From Petunia secreta (lineage: Eukaryota > Streptophyta > Magnoliopsida > Solanales > Solanaceae): a stretch of DNA of 64,000 bases. The position numbers and the translations under genes were made by a program. Location: the NCBI GenBank assembly GCA_029990175.1, contig JARKIP010000011.1, forward strand, positions 24,836,001 to 24,900,000. Direction: 5' to 3'. Positions within the stretch are counted from its first letter, which is position 1. Each line of letters begins with the position of its first letter. The notes below the pieces were generated by a model. That model saw only the letters and a program-made list of their open reading frames with translations. It was not told the origin of the DNA and searched no databases. Below are positions 22,548-33,789 of this stretch, one piece after another.

Positions 22548-23720
22548 GATAACACCTTTTCGCTGAAAATGGAAGCTGGAAAGATTGTTGATAGCTGTAA
22601 AGAGAAAACTGGGTCTGATCTTGACGAACTACTGGCGCACTCTGAGAATCGCGTGACACAAGCTGAGATAACTGGAAGGTGACCACCCAAAATAATTAGA
22701 ACTCTTACCTCCAAATGAGGTACCATGGTTACCCACTAGGACCACGGGATCTCTGCTCTCCCACTCTAACTCCCCCCCCCCCCTCTAACTCATGGTATGC
22801 CTAATACCTTTGAGCAATATCAACAACGACATCAAATGAAATTCCGACCTCAATCTCTCGAGCCGTCTGGGACCTTAATGAAGAAGAAAGGTCACCAATA
22901 AATCTTTGAACATTCTCGGAAGGTTCATAAACTAGTTCTAGTGCATATCTAGCCATCCAATAGAATTCAATCTCATATTCTTTAACACCAACAGGCTAAT
23001 CGACAGGCTACCCTGTCTAATCCACTTAAATTGGCGATGCTTTTTTTTTTTTCTCGCTGCACGAAAGGAACTTTTCCCCAAATCTAGAAGAAAAATCAAA
23101 CCAAGTTAGCTAATAAGAGAGCGGCCCACCAATTCAAGGCTGGACCCCGAAACTGGAAAGAAAAATAATGAACACCATACCGCTCGATATAATCAAGAGC
23201 CTAAAGGATACGCTGACATCATTTTATTTTAAAAATTTACACAGGGATTATCTAATGCATTGCTTGGGAATATCGAGATGTTCAACCGCGAAAAATAATG
23301 CAGCCTCTTTGAGCTCTCGGACCCAATAATTACGTCAGTTGCCTAACCAGCCAGAACAACTAGAGGCACAACACATGATGCCTCCGGAACATACTTTACT
23401 GCGGCAATATTACGAACTAGAATAGGAGCTCCCTGAGACCGAGCATCTGCATCTGCGGCAACCTGGTAAGCTCCCTAGTGAATAAGAAGTTCTTGCGGTA
23501 TCTGCATCGCCAAGATTCTCGTAAAAGCATCGTAGATCCAAGGGAACCACAAAGCCCCACTCCCTTGCCCATCGCAAGCTCGTACAGATGGGACCTCTGT
23601 AACTAGATCGTCAGCACGATCAAAAACTCTCGGGGCTTCGTCAATGCTAGCCCCAGGCTAGACTGCTTCGTCTTGAACTCATACCGTTTGTTGATTTGTC
23701 GCACGAGCGTTCACAATTAC
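22548..23720 (-). pseudogene. Tekay-like gag, N-terminal and central part
   Basis: On - the decayed frames show gag signatures: FQFRGPALNWWAALL near 23.12 kb, then YEPSENVQRFIGDL, REIEVGISFDVVVDIAQRY near 22.9-22.8 kb. This is the gag wording of Del/Tekay chromoviruses (particle assembly). Poly-A, poly-C and frameshifts interrupt it. The frame then reaches the first half of the zinc knuckle at the Sirevirus junction and continues at 4531. Start and frames cannot be fixed because of decay. Confidence 0.6.
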
Positions 23721-23892
23721 TACGAATGAAGTAACAAAAATACTTTTGCATCCTAGATAGACGCACGATCAGAAAAGAAGGAAGTGAAACTTCCTAAATG
23801 CTATCATAGCCTCTCGTAGATAAGTACGGACGTCTAAGTACTCATCAGCGAGACTCTACTAGACACTGTCTTAGTCTGGATAGACTCTAAAC

Positions 23893-23907
23893 TGGGCTCT
23901 GATACCA
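23893..23907 (-). other. Tekay-like primer-binding site
   Basis: On - it reads TGGTATCAGAGCCCA, two bases inside the LTR that starts at 23910. Complementary to initiator tRNA-Met. Confidence 0.8.
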
Positions 23908-23909
23908 AC

Positions 23910-26391
23910 TGATACGACCCGGAATCCGGTTAGGCCGTGCAGGCACCCGACATCCTCTCTTAGACCCGTCGGGCGAACCCTTACCAATTAAATTAGGAAA
24001 ATAAATATAATAATTCATAAATAAGGTCAAGACTTTAAAAAAATACAGAGATACTGATACCTCTAAGCTATACAAAAGAAATTACAGCTGACTACCCAAT
24101 ATACTAGGTTTAGGGCTATCCAGACTAGACATCTAAAAGTACAAAAGAGGACAAATACCTTCTACATGGAGCAAAATGCAACTGAAATAATAACCAATAA
24201 ACTGGTGGCCATCCGGAATAAAAGCTGGCTCACCCTGACTGCTGAAGTCGTCTTCACTCCTTCATAATGTGGCGAACTCAATCCTGGAGCGAACCTGCCG
24301 AAACGAAATAGATAGACAAGAAACAAACAACAAACAAGGGTGAGTCAAAAGGACTCAATAAGTGGGGCAGACTGGCCACCTCAAAGAATAGGATAGCTAG
24401 CCAGGGAGAAGAAACAGATAAACCAAATTCTTCTTATTTAAATTATAAAAAGGCAGAGCCAGATAACAACCGGAAACACGTACGAAACCATTAACTCAAC
24501 CAGGAATACGAGCAAGAAACATATCAATAAATAAGCAATGCACGTATAAGAAGAACAGTAGTTATGTACCACAAGTCTACACAATGGTATGAAATGATAT
24601 GAGATGAAATGAAATATGATGCAAAGGGTCACATGTGCCCCTAATCCCATCCCGAAGCGAAATACTCCTGCATTCGAGGGGAATCCAATTTGATAACCAA
24701 CTGGAGCAGAATACGTCTGCTCCTGGGGCGGAATACTCCTGCACCCGATACGATATAAACCAGAGGTGGAATACTTCTGCACTCTCCTGGGGCGGAATAC
24801 TCATGCACCTGATATGATATAAACCAGAGGCAGAATACTCCTGCACTTTCCTGGGGCGGAATACTCATGCACCCGATATAATGTAAAGCTGAGGCAGAAT
24901 ACTCCTGCACTCAGTATCTGACATAAGAGCGGAATACTCCTGCACCCGATAAAATGCAAACCAGAGGCGGAATACTCCTACACTCTCCTGGGGCGGAATA
25001 CTCCTGCACTCTCCTGGGGCGGAATACTCCTGCACCCAATATGATATACAATGTAATGCATATGAATGACATATAATGCATATAAATGCAATGTGATGCA
25101 ATAATAACCCTTCACCGGCGCGGGAGTCTCATTGACAGCCGGGAAGTAGATGTCAACTCACCACTAGAGTACATTGCTCAGATCCTCAATTCAATACCAA
25201 CAACAGGACATAACATATAATATACAATGTAAATCCAAAGCTAAGGCGTAATGAGTACGCCTATCGGCAGCTACACACGTAAGGGTCACGTGGTAGGAAA
25301 TCCACGAGGCCAGGTGCCTCCAAAGAAATGGATATAAGCACTTACCTCGTTACAAAGTTAGCACATCCACTCAATAACCGCTTTGTCTTAGGATAATCCG
25401 GTTAGGAACCTGATACCCTATTCGCATACGCAATGCGTAGGCCAGGCCTATGTACAGGGTTTAAGGTGACATAACCAAACCCCAAATAAATTACATTTAT
25501 ATGTTGCCCATAACTCACTAAGTACGAATACATAATCAATTCCATTACCTGGGTCCAATTGATCCTTTAAACTATTAATTAAACTTATTAAAACGATGTC
25601 TAATATCCCAATTTTCACTGTTAAAATATATTCAAACACACGTAATAAACTCAAATAATGCATTAAGATCATTACCTGAATATTTCGGGGTGAAAATTCT
25701 ATCTTTTTTCTGGCTCTTTTCTCATTTTCTGGCATTTTTTCCTTACTTCGTTTCTGCTTCTTATTTCTATTTCTGTTGCTTTCTGTTCTTATTTTGGACG
25801 AAAGCTAATGGATATGTATATCCCTTTGCACCACCGCCATGTCACCTTTCCTTTACTTCCCTTTTTTATTTTTTTGTCTTTTCTTTTATTTTATTTTCTT
25901 TTCACAACGAAAATTAAAACGGTACCCTGCGATATTCGAATTAATTCCAACTTTTGCATACAAGTTATACAAAATATATGTAGCATATTCGCTAAGGCGG
26001 ATCTAAAACCGAGTTCCCGAAACTCAAGATGCGAATTTAAATGGAAAAAATGTCAAATTATTTAACTTTCGGCATTTTAGCGGAAACTAGCCGAACAACC
26101 TCGAAATTCACTTTCGAAAAATTACAAAAGTCACAAATAATCATACGAACCAAGCGGCGCTTTCAGATTTCGAATCAGAGCTCATTCGCCAAAACCGAGC
26201 TCGAAAATCTCTTTTTAATATTTATCGACAATAAAAACTGAAACCTTCTTCTGATGCCTACCAAACGAGGTCTGATTTAGCTCAAATTTTACAGATAAGT
26301 CTCAATGGACCATACAAATATTTTAAAATTATTGACACGCCAATCGGAGTCCTAACTTCCGAAATGATTAACCGAGGTCGTTTCAGTGTTC
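23910..26391 (-). repeat. Tekay-like 5' LTR (long, about 2.5 kb)
   Basis: The inner end is fixed by the adjacent PBS. The outer end is placed at 26391 because on - the text begins TGAACACTGAAACG there and the antisense Tat gene resumes beyond it; this boundary is uncertain. The LTR contains a tandem array at 24656-25035 and no coding region. The short open frames reflect the repeats. Confidence 0.6.
24656..25035. repeat. Tandem/interspersed 18-mer array GGCGGAATACTCCTGCAC
   Basis: Twelve copies, five exact or nearly so, alternate with two kinds of spacer: a short CTCTCCTGG and a longer ATRATATAAACCAGA-type. This suggests expansion of composite units of about 27 and 50 bases inside the LTR. 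Confidence 0.85.
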
Positions 26392-26394
26392 AAG

Positions 26395-28257
26395 CGAGCC
26401 TACTCCATCGGGCCAATAACATCGAAAAGGCAATCTGCACGCCGCTTTGGGCACCTGAGCAAGTCAACATTGTGCGGCACTGTTATCGTTAGCGATCTGT
26501 CGCCCAATGCTTCAGACTCGCCCAGCGAAGTCAGCAGCCTCTTCACCTCGAGGTAGAGGTACGATCGGGTCAGCGTGATCTGCACCAAAGAACGACGAAC
26601 CCGTTTCTTCGTCGTATTTGGATTTCGACGTCGCTATCGACCGATCCAAAGCTAGCATCTTTACTTTTGCCGGATCCCTTTCCTCAAGGTCCCGATCAAA
26701 GGCTTCGATCATCGCCTCTCGAACCTTAGGCACGATGCCCAAAGAAATGATGGCACCCTCTCTGCTGGGAAAACCTCCTGAGCCTGAAGTGACCTCTTCG
26801 GCTACAGGAGATAGGTGAAAATCGTCAACTGAAAGATCTCCTTGTTCAGCCACTTTAAGTTGAAAAGCTGTCTCTTGGAGCCTTTCCCTCACGGCTTTTT
26901 TGGGACGCCTCACCAATCGGTCAGATCCCGATTCGTCTCCAGCCTCTTCTTCCTCGACGTCAATAATCGAGGCCATTCCTTCGGCGGCTTTCGCCACTGC
27001 AATAGCTGAGCTTGTCCCAGTATCACATCCTCAATGGTTTGGGGCATAGCCGGTGAGCTACCCCCTTGCCCTTTTTCCACTACCTTGGGAAAGTATTTAC
27101 TCTTCAAATCCTGAAAGGATTTCTTCTTTGGAGGAGGAGGAGGAGCGTCATCGACCTTCTCATCGCTCTCGAATTCAATTTCCTCGTCGCTGGGATCGCC
27201 TCCGGAACCTGCGATGCCTGCGAAAATTTAAAAATCATTGAAGGAGAAAATCAGAATACAAGTTCAGTGCAAACTCAAAAAGAGAAAACTTACCATGATT
27301 TTTGGCTTTAAGGGTTTTCAGAGCTGCGACCGGTTTCCAAGCCCTCTGGTCGTTGATCGTCTTATCTAGAACTCTGATCAACCACGGCACGATGTCGGCG
27401 ACTTGGTCGAACAAGACTTTGTCGGCTAAAAATGGGAAGATAAATTTTTCAAGGCAAAAGCTACAAGTTTACTCAAAAGGGAAAGACGGACAAAACGCTT
27501 ACGAGTTCGGTTCCACACGCTTGGAAGCGGCTCCCTTTCGAGCGCGGTCAATTGCTCTGTTGGGATGAAAATGAAACGTTGATCCCACCCCCGAAGGTCG
27601 TCATTGTTGTCGGAAATCAAGGCCCACTGGCCTCATTTCGCCAAGTTAATCATGCCTCCTTTATAAACTCGAGGGGAGTAGATATTGAGAATATGGCGAA
27701 GTGTCAATTCCACTTCCGCCTTCTCTGCAATCCACCGCATGATTACTACCGTTCTCCATATAGCCGGAGAAAGCTGTCTGATACAGACATTGTACAACTT
27801 GCAAAATTCCTCGATCACATTGTCAACTGGAAGAGCGAAGCCGATGGTGAAAGGATAGGTCAGCACCACTGAATGACCTTCGATGTGGGTAGCCAGAGTC
27901 GACTTCCTCGGAGGACACATCACATCGATTTCGCCAGTCTTCCAACCACAATCTTCTTATTAACTCCAGCATGATCGCACAATATACTAAATTGATCGAA
28001 ATTTTCTTCTTATTATTCTTCTCCGCTTCGCTTTGAACACTGACCTTGCAGTCGTTCTCATAAGTGAACTTCTTCGAAAGAATTTCTTAATATGACTTTT
28101 TAGGATCAAAGTCCTTTATTTTTCTTTCTTTTCGCTTTTTGCCCTTCTTATCTACTGAAGAGCCGGCAGCGGTGGAAATCTGCTCCGCCACCACGCCGGA
28201 CTGCGGCGGGGCTGTGGCGGTAATACCGGCAGAAGCAGTAACTTCAACATCGACCAT
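26395..28257 (-). pseudogene. Antisense extra gene of the Tat element, 5' (N-terminal) exons
   Basis: On - the gene starts near ATG 28257 (MVDVEVTASAG). It holds the plant 'putative gypsy type transposon' domain at about 27.92-27.53 kb: MCPPRKSTLATHIEGHSVV, YPFTIGFALPVDNVIEEF, SPAIWRTVVIMRWIAEKA, HILNIYSPRVYKGGMI. Two short plant-type introns keep the frame: 27426-27502 (GTAAGC...TTTTTAG, 77 bases) and 27218-27293 (GTAAGT...TTTTCGCAG, 76 bases). Exon 2 is 27294-27425. Exon 3 from 27217 carries an acidic/proline segment and continues to IGPME near 26400. Stops near 28.09 kb, a stop after GGMINLAK and frameshifts near 27.0 and 26.5 kb make it a pseudogene. The coiled-coil 3' part is at 2486-3202. 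Function unknown; splicing and an upstream TATA box suggest it was expressed independently of the element's own transcript. Confidence 0.72.
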
Positions 28258-28433
28258 ATTTTAAGAAGATGAAGACATTGTCAAGCACAAATTCAACGGT
28301 TTGAACAACTAACTTAAAGATTTGAAACAGAAACTGATAAAAACCAGCGAGAAATTTTGAGATTTCCTTGTAGAAGTTGGAGAATTCTAAGAGTTTTGGA
28401 AGTTGTAAAGTTTGTAAATGGTTTTGAAGCTGA

Positions 28434-28441
28434 TATTTATA
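28434..28441 (-). promoter_or_regulatory. Candidate TATA box for the antisense Tat gene
   Basis: TATAAATA on -, within CTATAAATATC, is 177 bases upstream of the ATG at 28257. The intervening sequence is A-rich and leader-like. Confidence 0.5.
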
Positions 28442-28812
28442 GGGCAGAATTCATCATTACCTCGGTAACCGATGAAAACTGTCACTGCACGATGCCTGAT
28501 ACGTGCGGCGATGGGAAGTTGAAGTGACGGTTCGACGTTTCAAAATGGAGGGACACGAATGCTCCACGTGTTTTCCCGCCTAAAATTTCAAGCCACTTGC
28601 CAAGTTTTACGGACACACGCTGGCGCGACCGGTTATGCTATATTGAGATCGGAATGTTTGGAAGACAGCCGTTCTAGCAGATAACTTTGGCTGATCTTAT
28701 CTCACTTTTATCGGAACAAATCCAACGCGTTTCGTGGGATGTGGGTAACTGTTGGAGAAACATGGAGAAGTGGAGTTCTTCTAGAGTTGGGAACTCCACG
28801 CCTTAACTGGTC

Positions 28813-28820
28813 TATAAATA
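28813..28820 (+). promoter_or_regulatory. TATA box of the Tat LTR
   Basis: TATAAATA followed by GACTCC; the sense-strand promoter expected in U3. Confidence 0.55.
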
Positions 28821-29296
28821 GACTCCTATTTCCTCCATTTGGAACTTACGTTGATCAGAACAAGAATATTCCCTTCATCATATACATCACTCTCAATTAT
28901 ACCATTTGTGGTTACAAAAAGTCTCTTATTGCGAGTTCAACCATTGTATTAAACATCAATCACGGCTTGATTCAGACGTGGAGGATTTATCTCTTTCATC
29001 AAAGCATCAACCATCGATTCAATACAATAAGCTTTACCGCTTTAATTTATTTATTATTTATTATTTTTCTCGCTACTCGTTTGATTCCATTATCTCATAT
29101 ACCTGCTTATCATCATCGATTTCGCTAACTCTCTGCTATCGCATTAGTCGAAAACTGCTTTATTAAGTGTATTCATTGATCAATATTGTCCACATTAAAA
29201 CGATAGTCATTATTGTTTGGTTCGTGACGCTAATTCGATAAAGTCCGTTTCGTCAATTGCATCTTTACTGTTTCATTCGAAATCGCCATAGGCTAA

Positions 29297-30026
29297 TGAT
29301 GTAGGAAATCAAACGCGGAAAGTAAAAGATAGGAACGAGACGTATCTCGATCACAAATCTCAAGTAGCAACGGAGAACTTGTTCCGTTACACCCCGACAG
29401 GAGGTCAAGAACACCTACGCTAGGCAACTACCCTCGAGCTAACGTGAGCACGCAAGTAGAATGGTCGGGGGGATTGGAATTCATCTAGATCCGCTAGAGG
29501 AAGAACAAGTCCCAAATCAAGGTTTTTCATTCAATAAGATCAACTCTTCAACACAAGTGTTTGTTTTCATCAAAGGTAAGCTAATGAAAATAATAAGACA
29601 ACTAGCTATTTATAGGTGTTTTTAGACACCATATGAAAGGTCTAATATGCCCACACTTAGGCTTAGGAACATAGGACCACGTAGGGTCAAAATAGTCTTA
29701 ACGCTAGCTAGAAAATAACCCTTCAGCGTTTTGGGCGGGGCGCCCGGATTTGGGGCGGAGCGCCCAAGGAATTGATCAGTGGGGTGGGCTGGGCGGTGCG
29801 CCTAAGGGTGGGGCAGTCCGCCTGGCTCCTGTGCTCTCTGGGCGGAGGCGCCTAAGGTGCAGGCGGGGCGCCTGGTTTGCTGGGCTGCTCCCCTTGCACT
29901 TTGAGCACCCGGAATGGCTTCCAAACGCTTCCTTCTTCTAGTCCCTTCCTCACCAAGTGTAGGTGTACTCCTTGGACCTCCCTAGCTTGGCTCCGAGTGA
30001 AGGGTCTCGTGGTTTGCCCGGTATCA
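29297..30026 (-). repeat. CRM-like element 2, 3' LTR
   Basis: 730 bases with TATAAATA on - at 29607-29614 and a GGCG dyad array at 29733-29874. It encodes the end of pol. Confidence 0.92.
29733..29874. repeat. GGCG...CGCC dyad array in the 3' LTR of CRM-like element 2
   Basis: Six units such as GGGCGGGGCGCCC, GGGCGGAGCGCCC and AGGCGGGGCGCCT with unrelated spacers. The matching array in the other LTR is at 36622-36764. Confidence 0.8.
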
Positions 30027-33000
30027 TCCTCCCATTCTTGAGACGATTTTGTCCTCGAAATTGAAGCATTATCATCCACGACCTCTTCATCACCTACATC
30101 CATAGGAACCAAGTCACAAACATTGAAAGTATTAGACACTTGATACTCACTTGGTAAGTCGACCACATAAGCGTTGTTGTTTATCTTTGAGAGCACTTGG
30201 AATGGGCCATCTCCACGGGGTGCTAACTTCCCTTTTCTAAGGTTTGGAAACCTTTCTTTCCGGAAGTGCACCCACACATAGTCACCCTTCTTGAGTTCCA
30301 CCTTCTTGTGTCCCTTGTTTTTCTTGGAGGCTACCTTTGCATAAGCTTCCTCCAAGTTCTTCTTCGCCTTAGCATGTAGCTCCATCAAAGCCTTGGCTCT
30401 AGCTTTACCTTCAAAATTAACAACCATTTCCCTTGGCAAAGGGGTTAGATCAAGGGGAATCAAGGGGTTAAAACCATACACACACTCGAATGGAGTCATA
30501 CCAATCATCTGATGCACGGTTCGATTGTAGGCAAACTCCATAAGAGGTAGCTTATCTATCCAAGTCCCACCCTTACCTCGGGTCATGGCTCTAAGAAGAG
30601 CACCCAAGGTTCGGTTCACCACCTCGGTTTGCCCATCGGTTTGGGGGTGGTGGGACGTAGAAAACAAGAGTTTGGTGCCAAGGGCACCCCATAAACTCCT
30701 CCAAAAATGACTTAGGAACTTAGTGTCCCTATCACTCACTATGGTTTGAGGCACACCATGCAATTTCAAGACATTATCAACAAACAAGGTTGCAAAATGT
30801 TGTGCATCATCACATTTTCGACATGGAATGAAATGAGCCATTTTGGAGAACCTATCCACAACAACATAAATGCTATCGTGGCCCCCCTAGTCCTTGGTAA
30901 ACCCATGACAAAGTCCATTGATATATCCAACCACGGACTAGTAGGTACGGGGAGTGGGGTATACAAACCATGGGGGTTCGACTTGGACTTAGCAACCTTG
31001 CACTCAAGACAAGAGTTGCAAAGTCTCTCAACATGGGTCCCCATTTTTGGCCAATGGAATTGTTCCCGAAGGATGGCCAAGGTCTTGTCTCTACCAAAGT
31101 GACCCATGAGTCCTCCACAATGTGCCTCTTGCACAAGCAATTCCCTCCATGAGGACTCGGGTATGCACACTTTACCATTCTTAAAGATATATCCATTAAC
31201 CCATTGGTATTTCTCAACTCTCTCCCCCTTTTCTCTTGAGCTTCGGGTCATGAGCATACATCAATTTAATGCTTTCAAAACCCATAAGCTTAGAGGTGAG
31301 AGTGGTGGCTAGAGCAAACTTTCTCGAAAGCGCATCCGCCACAACATTGTCTTTCCCTTTCTTGTATTGGATCACATAGGGAAAGGACTCAATGAATTCA
31401 ACCCACTTGGCATGTCTCTTATTGAGCTTCTCTTGGCCTCTCAAATGCTTGAGTGACTCATGGTCACTCTTGATTACAAACTCACGAGGCCAAAGGTAGT
31501 GTTGCCAATGGGCAAGGGCTCTCACAAGGGCATACAACTCCTTGTCATATGTAGAATAATTCAAGGAGGCCCCTTTCAATTCCTCACTAAAGTAGGCGAT
31601 GGGTTTGCTATCTTGCATTAAAACACCACCAATTCCCACCCCCGAGGCATCACACTCAACCTCAAATGCCTTTCCGAAGTCGGGCAATTGCAATAGAGGA
31701 GCGGTACTCAACCTACTTTTCAATTCATGGAAGGCCTTCTCTTGAGGCTCTCCCCAAACAAAAGGTTGGTCTTTCTTCACCAATTCGGTGAGTGGAGCGG
31801 TGATGGAGCTAAAGTCTTTCACAAATCGCCTATAAAAGCTAGCAAGACCATGAAAGCTCCTCACTTGAGTCCCGGTAGTAGGAGTAGGCCAATCACGTAT
31901 GGCCTCTACCTTAGACTCATCCACCTCCACTCCTTGGGCACTCACAACAAACCCAAGGAAGACTACCTTCTCAACACCAAAGGCACACTTTTTAAAATTA
32001 GCATAGAGCTTTTCGGCTCTCAACTTTTCAAGTACTTGCCTAAGGTGATCAACATGGTCGTCTATTGATTTGCTATAGATCAATATATCGTCAAACTAGA
32101 CGACCACAAACTTGTTGATGAATGGCTTTAGAACATGGTTCATTAGCCTCATGAAAGTGCTAGGTGCATTGGAGAGCCCAAAGGGCATCACCAACCATTC
32201 ATAGAGACCAAATTTGGTCTTGAATGCGGTTTTCCATTCATCCCCGGGTTTCATCCGGATTTGATGGTAGCCGGACCTAAGGTCAATTTTGCTAAACACA
32301 CATGAACCACTCAATTCATCTAACATATCATCAAGTCGGGGAATGGGATGACGGTACTTTACCGTTATTTTGTTCACGGCCCGACAATCAACGCACATCC
32401 TCCAAGTGCCGTCCTTTTTGGGAACAAGGATCACGGGCACGGCACAAGGACTCAAGCTCTCCCTCACCAAGCCCTTAGTGAGCAATTCATCAACTTGCTT
32501 TTGCAATTCTCTTGTATCTTCCGGATTTCTCCTATAAGCCGGCTTGTTTGGGATTTGAGATCCCGGGACAAAGTCTATTTGATGTTCAATACCCCTCAAA
32601 GGAGGCAATCTATCCGGCATCTCATCCGGGAACATGTCCCCAAAATCCTTCAAGACATTCTCAAACACACTAGGCAAAGGGTTAGAAGAAAAATCACAAT
32701 TAGAGTTAAGGATCATACCTTTGTGCACTAGGCATAGGAGAAACCTGGTGCCATCATTTCCTTTTAAGATCTCGCCCGATTGCATCATGGCACAAATGCC
32801 ACCGGTAGAAGAAGAAGGTGGGATTGCCACCATGCTTTTGGACAAAGGGCTAGTCTCAATGATTGACTTGGCCTTTGCCACCTCCCTCAACTCCCTCATC
32901 CGGTTGTAGTCATCACTCACTTGTTCAGGAGTTAGGGGCTTCAACACAAATTTCCTTCCTTCATGTTGGAGCGTGTAAGTGTTGACACGCCCATCATGGA

Positions 33001-33789
33001 CCGCTTTTCGATCAAATTGCCAAGGCCTTCCAAAAAGAAGGTGGCAAGCTTGCATGGGCACAATGTCGAACAAGTGTTCATCAACATAACTACCCATTTT
33101 GAACTTGATCATTGCTTGCTTCACTACCTTTAGCTCCCCACATTCACTAAGCCATTGCAATCGATATGGCTTGGGGTGCTTCACGGTAGGCAACTTCAAT
33201 TGGGTTATAAGAGATTGACTCACAACATTAGCACAACTCCCGGAGTCAATGATCATAGAGCATACAATACCCTTAACACGACATCTAGCATGGAAAAGGT
33301 TTTCTCTTTGCAAGGTTTCACCATCCTCCACAATCATAGCTCCTAAGCTCCTCCTCACTACTAGAAAAGTATGAGGTTCCTCATCCTCCACCGTATCATC
33401 TAGATCATCCCCCTCTACTCCCTCATCTCCCTCTACACCCTCATCATCCTCCGGTTCACTCTCTTGTTCATATGCATTATCACCAACAAGAACCATGGTC
33501 CTCTTCGTAGGACACTCCTTAGCAAAGTGTCCATACCCCTTGCATTTATGACATTGAATGGAAGAAGAAGTAGGAGTATTCAATTGGGTTTTAGAATTAC
33601 CTCCCACATTGGGTGTGTACTTCTCAAACGGCTTCTTCACATCTTTGCTAGCACTTGCTCCACTAGGGCCACTTGCATTTGTGAATTTGCATTGGGAGTA
33701 GGATTTTTCCAATCCTTTGACTTGTTCATGGAAGTAGAAGTGTTGCTCTTGTAACAGTTGGACTTCTCTTTCTCAAGCCATTGCTCGGC
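29852..33789 (-). pseudogene. CRM-like element 2 gag C-terminus, protease and pol (broken)
   Basis: The reading continues after the gag stop, then shifts frame near 33685 where one base is missing relative to element 1. The zinc knuckle CHKCKGYGHFAKEC and protease MIIDSGSCANVVS are intact. Pol reads on without the stop seen in element 1. At the RT active site the Tyr of YFDD is replaced by TAG (32096-32098). The RT thumb region deleted in element 1 is present here (CAFGVEKVVFLGFVV). RNase H is complete in outline. A 17-base deletion near 31232 and a frameshift in a six-C run (30882-30887) break integrase. Its core (DRFSKMAHF, VSDRDTKF, HHPQTDGQTEVVNRTLG) and C-terminus follow. Pol passes through the PPT into the LTR (TTRPFTRSQAREVQG) and stops at 29852. 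Confidence 0.88.
30027..30039 (-). other. CRM-like element 2 polypurine tract
   Basis: On - it reads AAGAATGGGAGGA directly before the 3' LTR. It lies within the pol frame. Confidence 0.78.

Larger units (their letters stand above)
3256..26391 (-). mobile_element. Tekay/Del-like Ty3/gypsy element, pol-less and degenerate, hosting the Sirevirus
   Basis: Both ends carry a shared terminal sequence starting TGAYACGACCCGGAATCC (3256 and 23910). At 23893-23907 the inner side of the right copy carries the reverse complement of an initiator-Met PBS (TGGTATCAGAGCCCA), which fixes the orientation as -. The internal region encodes a decayed gag (23.7 to 22.75 kb, then 4.53 to 4.3 kb across the Sirevirus). 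It then goes straight to about 0.9 kb of non-coding DNA, with no protease, RT or integrase. The left LTR copy matches only for 120 bases. I found no convincing TSD (left flank atgtt, right flank agcga), so one end has probably been rearranged. Confidence 0.6.
26392..29296 (+). mobile_element. Tat-type Ty3/gypsy element, right piece (antisense gene and start of 3' LTR)
   Basis: It continues the element of 1-3255: first the N-terminal exons of the antisense gene, then a 0.45-kb spacer, then the 3' LTR from about 28750. The second CRM-like element is inserted in that LTR at 29297. Confidence 0.7.

Noticed and set aside
24640..25040. Could the evenly spaced 18-mers be a CRISPR array?
   Set aside because: Plant nuclear context, imperfect units, two recurring spacer types instead of unique spacers, and no cas genes.
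24438..25101. Several - strand open frames with repeated QEYSAPG words
   Set aside because: Translation of the 18-mer tandem array in the Tekay-like LTR.
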